DNA from: Belliella pelovolcani
GTDB taxonomy: Bacteria; Bacteroidota; Bacteroidia; Cytophagales; Cyclobacteriaceae
Assembly: GCF_900156785.1 (NCBI RefSeq)
Contig: NZ_FTOP01000007.1
Span: 154,917-218,916, forward strand
DNA: 64,000 nucleotides
Reading direction: 5' to 3'
The notes under the pieces are model-generated. The model saw only the letters and a program-made list of their open reading frames with translations, searched no databases and was not told the origin of the DNA. The translations under genes were made by a program, and so were the position numbers. Positions 9,435-19,143 of the stretch are shown one piece after another. The stretch's first letter is position 1; every line of letters starts with the position of its first letter.

Positions 9435-9830
9435 GTAAACTTGTTTATAGGGTTAGTAAATGAAAATATCTAAAAAACCGAGATGTAGAATCTCAGACCG
9501 ACTGCAACGCTAAAAGCATAAAATTGCCTTTAGTCTATATTTTTTCAAAACTGATACAGTGCTTTTTGGGACAAACCCTAGAAACTCAAAAAAACACCTC
9601 AATCAGGTATATTCTGCAAAACATAACTATGATAATACTTTTACTACCAAAGTAATCCAACAACAAAAGAAATATACCTATTAATCTTAAAAAAATAAAA
9701 TATATCTACCATTGTATCTGAAAAAGAAAGATTTTTAGTTTAAAGCAAATGCTAAGTATTACAGCGCAAAACTTGGAAAAGCTGGATTTCTGAACTATTT
9801 CTACCACATTTTCTTAAAGGTCATTAACAG
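9435..9830. other. Intergenic region upstream of the first susC
   Basis: About 400 AT-rich bases with no convincing gene. It must hold the promoter of the susC operon. A small inverted repeat GAGAT-GTAGA-ATCTC lies near 9480-9494. No exact TAnnTTTG element facing susC was found. Confidence 0.5.
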
Positions 9831-9863
9831 AAAAAGCCGCCCCTTTTTCTAGGAACGGCTTTT
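9831..9863 (-). terminator. Rho-independent terminator of hppA
   Basis: AAAAGCCG (9832-9839) pairs with CGGCTTTT (9856-9863). On the minus strand the hairpin ends in a T run. It lies 23 bases after the pyrophosphatase stop codon. Confidence 0.8.
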
Positions 9864-9886
9864 ATAAAATCATTGTAATGTATTAT

Positions 9887-12112
9887 TTATTCTTTAATAA
9901 CAATTTTTTCAACTTTCTCGATTTTCTTACCATCTTCATAGGTAATCTCCTTTTTGACCTCAACCTTCTCAGCATCGGCCACACTTCCATGAGGAACTTC
10001 TGAGATATGCGGCGCAATTACCAGGGCAACGATAGATGTCAACTTGATCAAGATATTCATCGATGGGCCAGAAGTATCTTTGAAAGGATCACCTACTGTA
10101 TCACCAGTAACAGATGCTTTGTGGGCTTCTGAACCCTTATATTCCATTTTGCCATCAATTTCAACTCCTTTTTCAAATGACTTCTTGGCATTATCCCAAG
10201 CTCCACCTGCATTATTTTGAAATATCCCCATCAACACACCTGATACGGTAATCCCTGCCAGAAGTCCACCTAAAACCTCTGGACCAAAAGCAAATCCAAC
10301 AATAATTGGCGAAATTAAAGCTATAGCACCTGGAGCGACCATTTCCCTAATTGATGCTTGGGTAGAAATCTCCACACATTTTTCATACTCTGGCTTGGCC
10401 TTATATTCCATGATACCAGGGATTTCTCTGAATTGTCTCCTTACTTCATTCACCATATCCATCGCTGCTCTACCCACCGCTGCAATCGCAAGTGAGGAGA
10501 AGATAAATGGAATCATAGCTCCAACAAAAAGACCAGAAAGCACATCTGCTTTATAAATATCAATAGAACTAATACCAGCCAATCCAACATAAGCGGCAAA
10601 TAATGCCAAGGCTGTCAATGCAGCTGAAGCAATGGCAAAACCCTTCCCTGCAGCAGCAGTCGTATTTCCTACAGCATCCAAAATATCAGTACGCTCACGA
10701 ACTTCTTTAGGAAGGCCGGACATTTCAGCAATTCCCCCTGCATTATCAGCTATAGGACCAAAAGCATCTATGGCCAACTGCATGGCAGTAGTAGCCATCA
10801 TACCAGCAGCAGCTATCGCAACACCGTAAAGACCTGCTGCAAGGAAAGAACCATAAATACCTCCTGCCAATACCAGAATAGGCAATACAGTAGACTCCAT
10901 ACCTACAGAAAGTCCTCCAATGATATTGGTTGCATGACCAGTAGAAGATTGCTTGATGATAGAGTTGACAGGTCTCTTTCCCATGGAAGTGTAGTATTCT
11001 GTGATGATAGACATCAAAGCACCCACAATCAACCCAATCACAACAGCACCAAATACACCCATTTTGGTGAATGAAATTGATCCACCTCTAGAAAGCACCA
11101 AATCACCATCAGGCAACATATACTGAATCACAAAATAAGAGGCTCCTACTGTCAACAAGATGGAAATCCAATTACCCTTGTTCAAGGCTGCCTGAACAGA
11201 ATCTGTTTCTTTGTTGATTTTGACAAAAAGAGTTCCGATGATAGAAAACATCAAACCCAAACCAGCTATCACTAAAGGCAACAATACTGGTGCGATTCCT
11301 CCAAAATTATCTACTGAAACAATCTCTCTACCCAATACCATGGAGGCCAAAATAGTAGCCACATAAGATCCAAACAAATCAGCACCCATACCAGCTACAT
11401 CACCCACGTTATCACCTACGTTATCAGCAATCGTCGCAGGATTTCTCACATCATCTTCTGGGATACCAGCTTCTACTTTTCCAACTAGATCTGCTCCTAC
11501 ATCAGCAGCTTTGGTATAAATACCACCACCTACTCTAGCAAAAAGCGCAATAGATTCAGCTCCTAAAGAAAACCCAGCTAACACCTCAAGCGCAGTGGCC
11601 ATGGCGTCACCGTTGACATTGCCGCCAGTAGACACGACAAACATGTTGTAGAAAAGTATAAAAAGCGAGCCCATACCCAATACAGCCAAGCCAGCTACTC
11701 CTATACCCATCACAGAACCACCTGTAAAAGAAACCTTCAATGCTTTGGCTAAGCTAGTCTTTGCTGCTTCGGTAGTCCTTACATTAGCCTTGGTGGCAAT
11801 ATTCATCCCCAAATAGCCCGCAAAGGCAGAGAGAACAGCTCCAATAACAAATGAAATGGCTATAATCCAACTTGAATTTTCTACTAGCGTACCCGACCAA
11901 CCAAGGATAATTCCAGCAATAACAACAAAGTAAAAAAGTACTTTCCATTCAGCACGAAGAAACGCCATTGCCCCACGGGCTATATGACCTGCCAATTCTT
12001 GCATATTGGCATCTCCGGCATCCTGCTTTGTAACCCAAGCAGATTTTACGGCCATCACAATGAGGCCGAGAACCCCGAGTGCGGGGACCACATACGTAAA
12101 CATTTGTTCCAT
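9887..12112 (-). CDS. hppA: K+-dependent membrane-bound ion-translocating pyrophosphatase
   Basis: A 741-residue integral membrane protein with about 16 hydrophobic segments. It couples hydrolysis of pyrophosphate to pumping of H+ or Na+ across the inner membrane. The substrate site motif is [20 protein letters not shown], the second acidic site is [12 protein letters not shown], and the third is near GGAWDNAKK and [14 protein letters not shown]. The segment [12 protein letters not shown] has Ala at the position that is Lys in K+-independent enzymes, so this is the K+-dependent class. Whether H+ or Na+ is moved cannot be decided by eye. The C terminus carries an extra tail of about 30 charged residues ([17 protein letters not shown]), presumably cytoplasmic. 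It is monocistronic with its own promoter and terminator. Confidence 0.95.
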   Translation of the reverse strand: MEQMFTYVVPALGVLGLIVMAVKSAWVTKQDAGDANMQELAGHIARGAMAFLRAEWKVLFYFVVIAGIILGWSGTLVENSSWIIAISFVIGAVLSAFAGYLGMNIATKANVRTTEAAKTSLAKALKVSFTGGSVMGIGVAGLAVLGMGSLFILFYNMFVVSTGGNVNGDAMATALEVLAGFSLGAESIALFARVGGGIYTKAADVGADLVGKVEAGIPEDDVRNPATIADNVGDNVGDVAGMGADLFGSYVATILASMVLGREIVSVDNFGGIAPVLLPLVIAGLGLMFSIIGTLFVKINKETDSVQAALNKGNWISILLTVGASYFVIQYMLPDGDLVLSRGGSISFTKMGVFGAVVIGLIVGALMSIITEYYTSMGKRPVNSIIKQSSTGHATNIIGGLSVGMESTVLPILVLAGGIYGSFLAAGLYGVAIAAAGMMATTAMQLAIDAFGPIADNAGGIAEMSGLPKEVRERTDILDAVGNTTAAAGKGFAIASAALTALALFAAYVGLAGISSIDIYKADVLSGLFVGAMIPFIFSSLAIAAVGRAAMDMVNEVRRQFREIPGIMEYKAKPEYEKCVEISTQASIREMVAPGAIALISPIIVGFAFGPEVLGGLLAGITVSGVLMGIFQNNAGGAWDNAKKSFEKGVEIDGKMEYKGSEAHKASVTGDTVGDPFKDTSGPSMNILIKLTSIVALVIAPHISEVPHGSVADAEKVEVKKEITYEDGKKIEKVEKIVIKE

Positions 12113-12155
12113 AAGAGCTATGATTATTCGGTTTATTGTTTTTAAAACTGTCCGA

Positions 12156-12185
12156 CAAATATATTATTATTCATATAGCAAGCAA
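12156..12185 (-). promoter_or_regulatory. Bacteroidota-type promoter of hppA
   Basis: On the minus strand a -33 TTG (12183-12185) is followed after 19 bases by TATATTTG (12156-12163), an exact TAnnTTTG -7 element. The ATG is 44 bases further on, giving a leader of about 35-40 nt. The match to the known sigma-ABfr consensus is good but unproven. Confidence 0.65.
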
Positions 12186-12529
12186 TAGTGAGCAAAGAAT
12201 CTTTGGTCTGTGAAAAATATTCAAAAAGTTTAAAATTTGAAAGTAGATGGGGATTTTCAACTCTCACAGCATCATAAAAAACAAGTAACTCATTAGAAAA
12301 CAATCCATTAAGAAACCGCTTTCAAGTATTCATGATATTTGTATGTGCGCTTTCGCACCAGTAACCATATTTTATCACGCACACGCCTTAAATTCAGCTC
12401 TTGTCGACCGTCGTCAATAGAAGATTATCCACTTGATCCTTTCGTTTTATTGAATTACTGCTGTCATTGCGAATACTCATATAATGATAAATACACTTTC
12501 TTTGTGGAAAACCAGTTTGAAAATAAAAC
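12186..12529. other. Intergenic region between hppA and the TRAP genes
   Basis: About 340 AT-rich bases. A 67-codon frame at 12339-12542 has no recognisable features, an unusual composition for this genome (many Cys, Ser and Arg), and runs into the TRAP terminator; I do not consider it a gene. A small hairpin GTGCGCTTTCGCAC lies near 12345. Confidence 0.4.
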
Positions 12530-12556
12530 AAAAAAAGGCTAACCACAGGTCAGCCT
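12530..12556 (-). terminator. Rho-independent terminator of the TRAP operon
   Basis: AGGCTAACC (12536-12544) pairs with GGTCAGCCT (12548-12556), with one wobble pair and a 3-nt loop. On the minus strand seven T follow. It lies 38 bases after the dctM-like stop codon. Confidence 0.85.
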
Positions 12557-12594
12557 CTTACTTCATTTATTAACCATTAAATCAACGTCTTATA

Positions 12595-13890
12595 TCAGAG
12601 ACCAAATAGCCTTGGGAGCCAAAGTGTCAACCCAGGCCAAGTGGTGATGATGATCAATCCTATAATCATTGCAACAAAGAAAGGAAGCAAAGGTTTGACA
12701 ACTTTTTCAATACTCGTCTGAGCGACACCTACACCAATAAACAACACCGAACCCACAGGAGGTGTACAAAGACCTATACACAGATTCAAAATCATAATGA
12801 TCCCAAAATGTACAGGATCTACCCCAAGAGCAGTGACTATTGGCAGAAATATCGGCGTAAAAATCAGTACGGCCGGAGTCATATCCATGAAAATCCCCAC
12901 AAATAATAAGAGTAAGTTGATCAATAACAGAATCACCCAAATATTGTCACTGACTGACAATAGAGCCGATGAAATGGATTGTGGTATATCTTCGCTAGAC
13001 AACACCCAAGACATACTCATGGAAGTAGCAATCAGCAACATCACAATGGCAGTGGTCTCAGAAGACTTGAGCAAAATCGCAGGTAGTTCCTTCCACTTCA
13101 ACTCTCTGTAAAAAAATGATAAACCCAGCGTATAAATCACCGCAATGGCAGATGCCTCAGTAGCGGTAAATACCCCTCCTACTATACCTCCCATCACGAC
13201 CACCAAAAGCATCAAACTTGGAAATGCTCTAAAAAACTTTGCTGTCAATTCTTTGACACTGGTCTTTGTACCTCCTGGTAGGTTTTTTCTTTTGATAAAT
13301 ATGGCTGCCGTCAGCATCAATAAGAGACCTATAAATATCCCAGGAACATAACCTGCTACAAACAAGGCTGCAATAGATACCCCTCCAGACGCCAGTGAAT
13401 AGACGATCAAGATATTAGAAGGCGGAATAATCAGACCTGTGGTAGATGAAGTGACATTGACAGCTGCACCGAGTTCTTTGGGGTAGCCTTCTTTTTCCAT
13501 TCTTTTGCCCAATATCCCCCCTATAGCAGAAGCTGCCGCAGCAGCTGATCCAGCAATCGCTCCGAATAGCATCGCTGCAATGACATTCACATACAACAAA
13601 CCTCCAGGAAGTCTACCTGTGATTGCTTTTGCCAATTCGATAAGCCTATTGGCGATACCGCCCCTATTCATGATCTCACCAGCTAATACAAAAAATGGAA
13701 TCGCTAAGAGAGAAAAACTATCCAATCCTGTCCCCATCCTCTGAGCAATAGTGGTCGCTGAGGGTATAAATGCCACCGAGACCATCAAGGTCAATAAGCT
13801 TGACAACCCCAAACTCCAAGCAACTGGAACACCTATCCCCATCAAAGTGATAAATGTCAATACGAGTATGATAATGCTGATATACTCCAT
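12595..13890 (-). CDS. dctM: TRAP transporter large permease (DctM/SiaM type)
   Basis: A 431-residue, very hydrophobic protein with about 12-13 membrane segments. Typical DctM-family features are MGIGVPVAWSLG at the N terminus, FFVLAGEIMNRGG, the glycine-alanine stretch around AGSAAAAASAIG and the NLCIGLCTPPVGSVLF segment near the end. It forms the ion-coupled transport channel of a tripartite ATP-independent periplasmic transporter. It starts one base after the small permease gene and is the last gene of a run that begins with kdgK. The context suggests uptake of galacturonate, unsaturated uronates or KDG across the inner membrane. Confidence 0.93.
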   Translation of the reverse strand: MEYISIIILVLTFITLMGIGVPVAWSLGLSSLLTLMVSVAFIPSATTIAQRMGTGLDSFSLLAIPFFVLAGEIMNRGGIANRLIELAKAITGRLPGGLLYVNVIAAMLFGAIAGSAAAAASAIGGILGKRMEKEGYPKELGAAVNVTSSTTGLIIPPSNILIVYSLASGGVSIAALFVAGYVPGIFIGLLLMLTAAIFIKRKNLPGGTKTSVKELTAKFFRAFPSLMLLVVVMGGIVGGVFTATEASAIAVIYTLGLSFFYRELKWKELPAILLKSSETTAIVMLLIATSMSMSWVLSSEDIPQSISSALLSVSDNIWVILLLINLLLLFVGIFMDMTPAVLIFTPIFLPIVTALGVDPVHFGIIMILNLCIGLCTPPVGSVLFIGVGVAQTSIEKVVKPLLPFFVAMIIGLIIITTWPGLTLWLPRLFGL

Positions 13891-13891
13891 C

Positions 13892-14380
13892 TTATGCTAC
13901 TTTGGGGTTCTTGATCAATAAAAAAGTAAAGCTCAGCTGATAATAGATCACCAATAGGCCGGAAAAAGGAATGATACCATACACATAGGCCAAGGGAATC
14001 TGTAAGGTTGCTGATTTTTGGCCCAGCATGTAGGTGATATATACCAAATTGCTCCCTCCGAGCACCATAGCAATGACAGCAAAAATGATGACCAGCACAT
14101 TGATCATAATCTGTAGCCTGATCTTAGCTAAGCCTTCCAATTTTCTCAGAACTATATCAATAGCCAAGTGTTGATTCTGACCAGCGACATAGGCTGCCCC
14201 AAGCATCCCTAGCCATATCAACATATATCGAGAAAGTTCATCTGTAAATGAGCTGGGGCTCTGGAAAATATATCTTGAAAGTACTTGCCAAGTTACATTC
14301 ACAACCATCAGTCCCATTAAGAAGACCAAAGAGGTAGCGATTACCTTGTCAATTTGATTTTTCATTTTTTCACTAAACAT
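13892..14380 (-). CDS. dctQ: TRAP transporter small permease (DctQ type)
   Basis: 162 residues with four predicted membrane segments. The family block SRYIFQSPSSFTDELSRYMLIW is interrupted here only by expected substitutions, and FTDELSRY is the clearest part. DctQ proteins pair with the large permease in the inner membrane. An alternative start is Met6 (14365). The gene sits between the binding-protein gene (21 bases away) and the large permease gene (one base away). Confidence 0.9.
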   Translation of the reverse strand: MFSEKMKNQIDKVIATSLVFLMGLMVVNVTWQVLSRYIFQSPSSFTDELSRYMLIWLGMLGAAYVAGQNQHLAIDIVLRKLEGLAKIRLQIMINVLVIIFAVIAMVLGGSNLVYITYMLGQKSATLQIPLAYVYGIIPFSGLLVIYYQLSFTFLLIKNPKVA

Positions 14381-14401
14381 GCTAAAATTCTATTTTCAGG
14401 T

Positions 14402-15382
14402 TTATTGGTTGTTTCGAATTTGGGCTACTACTGCTGCTAGTTCTGGCTGAGTCACATTCAACTCCTCGTACATGCTTTCTACTGCTAACCTGAAGCCCTC
14501 GAGCTCAGGATACACGATGGTCACACCAGCTTTTTCCATTTCAGCTAGAGATTCTTCCACTGATTCTGCCCAAATTTTATATTGAAATTCCGCAGATTCA
14601 TCTGCTGCTTCTTGGAGCCATTGCTTTTCTTGATCAGAGAGCAGGTTCCATACTTTGGTACTGATGATCAAGATGTCAGGGATGGCAGTATGCTCGTTGA
14701 TAGAATAATACTTACACACCTCGTAATGCCGAGATGTAAATAAACTAGGTGGGTTATTCTCAGCTCCGTCTACGATTCCTTGTTGCAATGCTGTATATAA
14801 TTCTCCATAAGATACCGGTGTAGGAGATCCACCAAAGTTCTTCACCATATTGATGGCTGTATTACTTTCCATCACCCTAATTTTCAGCCCCTTCAAGTCT
14901 TCAGGAGAGTCTACGGGCTTATTTTTGGTGTAAAAACTACGTTTACCCGCATCATAGTAGCAAAGCCCTCTCAGCCAAAAGTCCTCTCCATCTAGTAGAA
15001 GTTGCTGACCTATAGGACCTTTCAGAATTAGGTCACGGTGTGCATCATCTTTGAAAAGGTAAGGCATGCTCAACACTTGCAATTTAGGCGCAAAACTTTC
15101 CATCACTGCGGAAGAAACTTTGGTCATTCCCAAGCTGCCGATTTGGAGCAATTCTACCAGCTCTCTTTCAGAACCGAGTTGCTGATTGGGGTAAATTTTG
15201 ATAATCATCTCTCCTTTGGACTTCTCTTCAAGTCGCTTAGCCATAAAAACCATGGCTTCGTGTACTGGGTGAGTGACGCCTAGTCCATGACCAAGCTTGA
15301 TCACGCGTACACCTCCAGGCCCTTTACAAGCAGAGAGAAAAAAGAAAGCAATAGCAATAAGATAGCAAATTCTCATTTTCAT
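14402..15382 (-). CDS. dctP: TRAP transporter solute-binding lipoprotein (DctP family)
   Basis: 326 residues. A lipoprotein signal ends in LSACKG, so the binding protein is probably tethered to a membrane, unlike the free periplasmic DctP of proteobacteria. The mature protein begins with the DctP pattern IKLGHGLGVTHPVHEAMVFMAK. It has the conserved LGSERELVELLQIG stretch and the central segment LKGLKIRVMESN. The latter contains the Arg that usually forms the salt bridge with the ligand carboxylate (near residue 165), then LYTALQQGIVDGAENNP. This supports an organic or sugar acid as ligand. It lies 26 bases after eda, so a uronate or KDG ligand is likely. Confidence 0.92.
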   Translation of the reverse strand: MKMRICYLIAIAFFFLSACKGPGGVRVIKLGHGLGVTHPVHEAMVFMAKRLEEKSKGEMIIKIYPNQQLGSERELVELLQIGSLGMTKVSSAVMESFAPKLQVLSMPYLFKDDAHRDLILKGPIGQQLLLDGEDFWLRGLCYYDAGKRSFYTKNKPVDSPEDLKGLKIRVMESNTAINMVKNFGGSPTPVSYGELYTALQQGIVDGAENNPPSLFTSRHYEVCKYYSINEHTAIPDILIISTKVWNLLSDQEKQWLQEAADESAEFQYKIWAESVEESLAEMEKAGVTIVYPELEGFRLAVESMYEELNVTQPELAAVVAQIRNNQ

Positions 15383-15408
15383 TTGCGATGTATTTTGGGT
15401 TTGTGGTC

Positions 15409-16068
15409 TTAAGATCTGATTTGTTTGATCAATGTCAAGGTAGTATTAATTTTCTCCTGAAGTATCTCATACTGTCCCGTCTTAATGACTTCTTTGTCAA
15501 AAAGCTGAGAACCCATCCCTACACAGAATACGCCGGATGCGAACCATTCTGATAGATTCTCTTGCGAAGGTTCTACTCCTCCTGTCGGCATGATGCGTAC
15601 ATCAGGCATGATAGATTTTACTGCTTTGATAAATCCTGAACCAAGGAGATTCCCAGGGAAAGCCTTAATCAGCTTTGCTCCTAAAGATTTGGCTTGAAAA
15701 ACCTCGGTCACTGTAGCACAACCTGGGACCCAAAGTAGTCCTTTCATATTACAAAAATGTGCTACTTCAGGGATTAGAGCAGGGGAAACAATAAAATCAG
15801 CACCAGCATGAATGAAATTTTGAGCATCTGCAACAGAAAATATAGTACCTATACCCAAGTACAAACCTTCAAATTGCTCACTGTAGATTTTAAGTGCTTT
15901 AAAAACCTCGAAGGCATTGGATTCGCGGTTGGTAAATTCAAAAACTCTAATTCCTGCTTCATAAGCAGCCCTCAATACTGATTTAGCAACTTCAATATCC
16001 TTATGATTGAATACTGGAATCATTCCAGTGTCTGACATGCTTTGAAGAATTTTGTTGTGGTGGGTCAT
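15409..16068 (-). CDS. eda: KDPG aldolase (2-dehydro-3-deoxy-phosphogluconate aldolase)
   Basis: A 219-residue class I aldolase of the KDPG/KHG family. It splits 2-keto-3-deoxy-6-phosphogluconate into pyruvate and glyceraldehyde-3-phosphate. The Schiff-base lysine is in LIKAFPG (Lys135), the general acid/base Glu is in FEFTNRES (Glu44), and the phosphate site is MPTGGV. It closes the uronate pathway after KdgK, whose gene lies upstream on the same strand. The 275-base gap to kdgK contains repeats, so an internal promoter is possible. Confidence 0.93.
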   Translation of the reverse strand: MTHHNKILQSMSDTGMIPVFNHKDIEVAKSVLRAAYEAGIRVFEFTNRESNAFEVFKALKIYSEQFEGLYLGIGTIFSVADAQNFIHAGADFIVSPALIPEVAHFCNMKGLLWVPGCATVTEVFQAKSLGAKLIKAFPGNLLGSGFIKAVKSIMPDVRIMPTGGVEPSQENLSEWFASGVFCVGMGSQLFDKEVIKTGQYEILQEKINTTLTLIKQIRS

Positions 16069-16084
16069 TGGTTTGTAGATTTCA

Positions 16085-16120
16085 GATTTTAGCCCCGAGG
16101 GATCGGGGAGATTTTAGATT
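16085..16120. repeat. Dispersed GC-rich hairpin repeat, copy 1
   Basis: The core CCCCGAGGGATCGGGG folds as a 6-bp stem with a GGGA loop. It is framed on both sides by GATTTTAG/ATTTTAGATT. The same unit recurs at 19101-19136 and, less perfectly, at 21291-21372. It lies between kdgK and eda. Confidence 0.75.
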
Positions 16121-16237
16121 GAAAGATTATAAGATTTCATCCCGATTGACGAATTTGGAAATTAGACTGTTAGAAAGATCATGATATTACTTAGAGAATC
16201 TTTTCGTCTCTACGGGCATAGAATTTTCACCTTTTTT

Positions 16238-16270
16238 TAATGGCCACAAAGGCACGAAGACACGAAGGGA
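16238..16270. repeat. ATGGCCACAAAGGCACGAAG-type intergenic repeat
   Basis: A short purine-rich stretch containing GGCACGAAGACACGAAGG, an internal near-repeat of CACGAAG. I have the impression that similar strings are scattered between genes in other Bacteroidota, but this is from memory only. No coding potential. Confidence 0.35.
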
Positions 16271-16343
16271 TTTTTTTGATTTGATGACTATTAGTGATTC
16301 ATCCTTTCTATTTCTTCCTTCATCCTTCTTATTTCCCCCCTCC

Positions 16344-17339
16344 TTACCTTAGGAGTTTGCCAACATGCTCTCCTCTGACCAAAGATTTGACTTCTTCAAG
16401 GCTGACAAGGTTGGCGTCACCCAGAATGCTATGCTTCAGCACTGATGCAGCTACTCCAAATTCTAAAGCATCTTGATCAGATAGGTGAAGCAAGCCATAA
16501 ATCAAACCTGCCATGTATGCATCTCCTCCTCCCACTCTATCTACGATATGGGTCATTTGATATTTTTTGGAGGAAAGTAGGACTTGCCCATTCCAGAGAA
16601 GGCCACTTAGTCCATTTTCAGAAGCAGATATTGAATCTCGTTCAGTAGTGGTAATGTATTTGATCTGAGGAAAATCCTTTTTGGCTTGAATGCAAGCTTG
16701 TTCATAATCATCCGCTTGAATATCCATACAATTTTCAAAGTCGGCCAAACCAGCAACAATGATCGATGTATACCTAATCAATTCAGGCATAACTTCAAGA
16801 GGTCCTTTACCATATTGCCAGAGATTTCTTCTGTAATTGATATCTCCACTGATCATAAGTCCCTTGGAAGAAGCTACTTTCAAAGCTGCCAAAGTCATAT
16901 CAGCCGCACTTTGAGAAAGGGCAGGCGTGATTCCTGTCCAATGAAACCAATCCGCTCCGTCAAATACACTATCCCAATCTACTTGACTAGCATCAAATTT
17001 GGCAAAGGCGGAATCAAATCGATCATAGATGATTTTTGAAGCACGTTGCATGGCTCCATTTTCTAGAAAATAAAGCCCAAGCCTTCCCTCGGATTGATAA
17101 ACGTAATCTGTCTTGACTCCTACTTGTCTCAAGTATTGGATAGCGGCCCTGCTTAAATCGTGGTCAGGAAAAGCTGTAACATGGTAAGTATCCAACCCCC
17201 ATTGAGCCAAAGAAACAGCCACATTTGCTTCGGCACCACCATATACAATATTGAACTGATCGGCTTGAAGAAAACGCTCATGACCGACTGTGCTCAATCG
17301 CATCATCACTTCCCCAAGGGTAATAACCTTCTTTTTCAT
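16344..17339 (-). CDS. kdgK: 2-keto-3-deoxygluconate kinase (PfkB family)
   Basis: 331 residues of the ribokinase/PfkB fold. It phosphorylates KDG with ATP to give KDPG. The N-terminal signature is ITLGEVMMRLS with the GGAEANVAVSLAQ loop. The C-terminal PfkB signature is DRVGGGDAYMAGL, with the catalytic Asp in GGGD. It is the first gene of the kdgK-eda-TRAP run and is divergent from uxaA. The shared 102-base promoter region holds a 22-bp operator-like palindrome. KduD and UxaA, encoded nearby, both produce its substrate. Confidence 0.93.
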   Translation of the reverse strand: MKKKVITLGEVMMRLSTVGHERFLQADQFNIVYGGAEANVAVSLAQWGLDTYHVTAFPDHDLSRAAIQYLRQVGVKTDYVYQSEGRLGLYFLENGAMQRASKIIYDRFDSAFAKFDASQVDWDSVFDGADWFHWTGITPALSQSAADMTLAALKVASSKGLMISGDINYRRNLWQYGKGPLEVMPELIRYTSIIVAGLADFENCMDIQADDYEQACIQAKKDFPQIKYITTTERDSISASENGLSGLLWNGQVLLSSKKYQMTHIVDRVGGGDAYMAGLIYGLLHLSDQDALEFGVAASVLKHSILGDANLVSLEEVKSLVRGEHVGKLLR

Positions 17340-17403
17340 TATTTTTTATTTCTGGGAGTTAAATTACTACGATAGAATTTTTTTTTCCTTTTCTTTTGCA
17401 TAA

Positions 17404-17425
17404 ATTGTGCAATCGATTGCGCAAT
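17404..17425. promoter_or_regulatory. LacI-type operator between kdgK and uxaA
   Basis: ATTG-x-GCAATC|GATTGC-x-CAAT is a 22-bp palindrome with a single mismatched base pair. The 16-bp core GTGCAATCGATTGCGC is at 17407-17422. It lies 17 bases before the uxaA ATG and 65 bases before the kdgK start, so one site could control both divergent units. It is the best of five similar intergenic sites in this region. The likely binder is the LacI-family protein encoded at 38192. Confidence 0.8.
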
Positions 17426-17441
17426 ATAAACAAAAAAATTA

Positions 17442-19088
17442 ATGAACCATAAGTTTTTACAAATTCATCCTGATGACAATGTGTTGGTAGCTTTGACCGA
17501 TTTGGAAGCGGGAAACATTGTCAATTTCAAAGGAAATGATATACTGCTCAAAAACCAAATTACTGCCAAGCATAAGTTTGCAATAAGCCCAATTGCTCAA
17601 GGTAATTATGTCTATATGTATGGATCAATCGTCGGCAAGGCAGTCAGTGATATTGACGCAGGCGAAGTCCTAACAACTACAAATGTGCATCATGAAGCCA
17701 ATTCTTTCAGTGAAAAAACAGAGACAACAGGATGGATTAGTCCTGATATTAGCAGGTTTGCAAATCGCACCTTCAATGGCTTCCACCGTAAAGATGGGCA
17801 AGTAGGAACTGCCAATTATTGGATAGTGATTCCATTGGTTTTCTGTGAAAATAGAAATGTGGAAGTCATCAAAGACGCCTTTGTAGAAGAGCTTGGTTTC
17901 AGCAAACCTAACCCTTTCAAAAGCCTTGTGCAACAAATGGCCAGTTTGTACAAATCAGGAAATAAAGCTGCTATTTCCAGTCTCCAAGTAGAAGAAGTTC
18001 TAGCTGAAAATGAGCAGCGAATTTTCAAAAATATAGATGGTATCAAATTCCTGACTCATCAAGGTGGCTGTGGTGGCATCAGACAAGATTCCGATACGCT
18101 ATGCGCCCTGCTTGCTGGATACATCAACAATCCTAATGTAGCTGGAGCCACGGTGTTGAGTCTTGGTTGTCAAAATGCCCAGCCTGCCATTCTCCAAGAA
18201 AAAATTAATCAAATTAATCCTCATCTCGAAAAGCCTGTGATCTTACTAGAGCAGCAAAAAGAAGGTACTGAGCAACATTTGCTTTCTCAAGCAATCAAGC
18301 AAACCTTCCTTGCTATGGCTGAGGTCGATCAGGAAGAGCGGAAACCTGCACCATTGAGCAAATTGACCATAGGGCTAGAATGTGGAGGGTCTGATGGATT
18401 TTCTGGTATTTCCGCCAATCCAGCAGTAGGTCACGTCTCAGATTTGTTAGTGGCATTGGGAGGCAAGACTATACTTTCAGAGTTTCCAGAACTCTGTGGG
18501 GTAGAGCAAGAATTGATCAATCGATGTGTGAATCACGACATTGCCAAAAGATTCAGCAAATTGATGGTAGCTTATGCTGCATCAGCAGAAGCAGTAGGCT
18601 CAGGTTTTGATATGAACCCTTCACCTGGCAATATCAAAGATGGTTTGATCACTGATGCCATGAAGTCATCTGGTGCAGCCAAAAAGGGAGGCAATTCCCC
18701 CGTAGTAGATGTATTGGATTATGGAGAATATGTCACCAAACCAGGTTTGAATCTACTCTGCACCCCAGGTAATGACGTAGAGAGCACTACTGCAATGGCT
18801 GGCTCAGGAGCTAATATTATTCTTTTCACCACTGGACTAGGCACTCCGACGGGAAACCCCGTGACTCCTGTTATCAAGGTCTCTTCAAATACCAAACTCG
18901 CAGAAAGAATGCCCGACATCATCGATGTGGATACAGGTGGAATCATATCAGGTGAAAAAACAATCCCAGAAATGGGCGAAGAAATGCTAGAGTTTATCAT
19001 CCAAGTAGCTAGCGGTAAAGTCAAAACCAAAGCTCAAAAATTAGGTCAAGATGATTTTATTCCTTGGAAAAGAGGGGTGTCTTTGTAG
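17442..19088 (+). CDS. uxaA: Altronate dehydratase
   Basis: 548 residues, full length for the fused form (E. coli UxaA is about 495). The N-terminal 80 or so residues form the SAF domain (FLQIHPDDNVLVALTDLEAG). The remainder is the galactarate/altronate dehydratase domain, with GYHRKDG-like GFHRKDGQVGTANY, THQGGCGGIRQDS, the Cys-containing LGCQNAQ and GLECGGSDGFSG blocks. The enzyme removes water from D-altronate to give KDG in the galacturonate branch. The gene stands alone on the plus strand, divergent from kdgK. Its partners uxaC and uxaB are about 20 kb away but carry the same type of operator. Confidence 0.95.
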   Translation: MNHKFLQIHPDDNVLVALTDLEAGNIVNFKGNDILLKNQITAKHKFAISPIAQGNYVYMYGSIVGKAVSDIDAGEVLTTTNVHHEANSFSEKTETTGWISPDISRFANRTFNGFHRKDGQVGTANYWIVIPLVFCENRNVEVIKDAFVEELGFSKPNPFKSLVQQMASLYKSGNKAAISSLQVEEVLAENEQRIFKNIDGIKFLTHQGGCGGIRQDSDTLCALLAGYINNPNVAGATVLSLGCQNAQPAILQEKINQINPHLEKPVILLEQQKEGTEQHLLSQAIKQTFLAMAEVDQEERKPAPLSKLTIGLECGGSDGFSGISANPAVGHVSDLLVALGGKTILSEFPELCGVEQELINRCVNHDIAKRFSKLMVAYAASAEAVGSGFDMNPSPGNIKDGLITDAMKSSGAAKKGGNSPVVDVLDYGEYVTKPGLNLLCTPGNDVESTTAMAGSGANIILFTTGLGTPTGNPVTPVIKVSSNTKLAERMPDIIDVDTGGIISGEKTIPEMGEEMLEFIIQVASGKVKTKAQKLGQDDFIPWKRGVSL

Positions 19089-19100
19089 GAAATAACTGGA

Positions 19101-19136
19101 GATTGTAGCCCCGAGGGATCGGGGAGATTGTAGATT
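19101..19136. repeat. Dispersed GC-rich hairpin repeat, copy 2
   Basis: GATTGTAG, then CCCCGAGGGATCGGGG, then GATTGTAGATT, almost identical to the copy at 16085. It begins 12 bases after the uxaA stop codon and could also act in termination or transcript stability. Confidence 0.75.
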
Positions 19137-19143
19137 ATAAAAA

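Noticed and set aside
9435..9830. Riboswitch upstream of the first susC
   Set aside because: Only one small hairpin was seen and no known aptamer pattern was recognised.
12339..12542. 67-codon frame between hppA and the TRAP genes
   Set aside because: Composition unlike real proteins here, and it ends within a terminator. No start signals.
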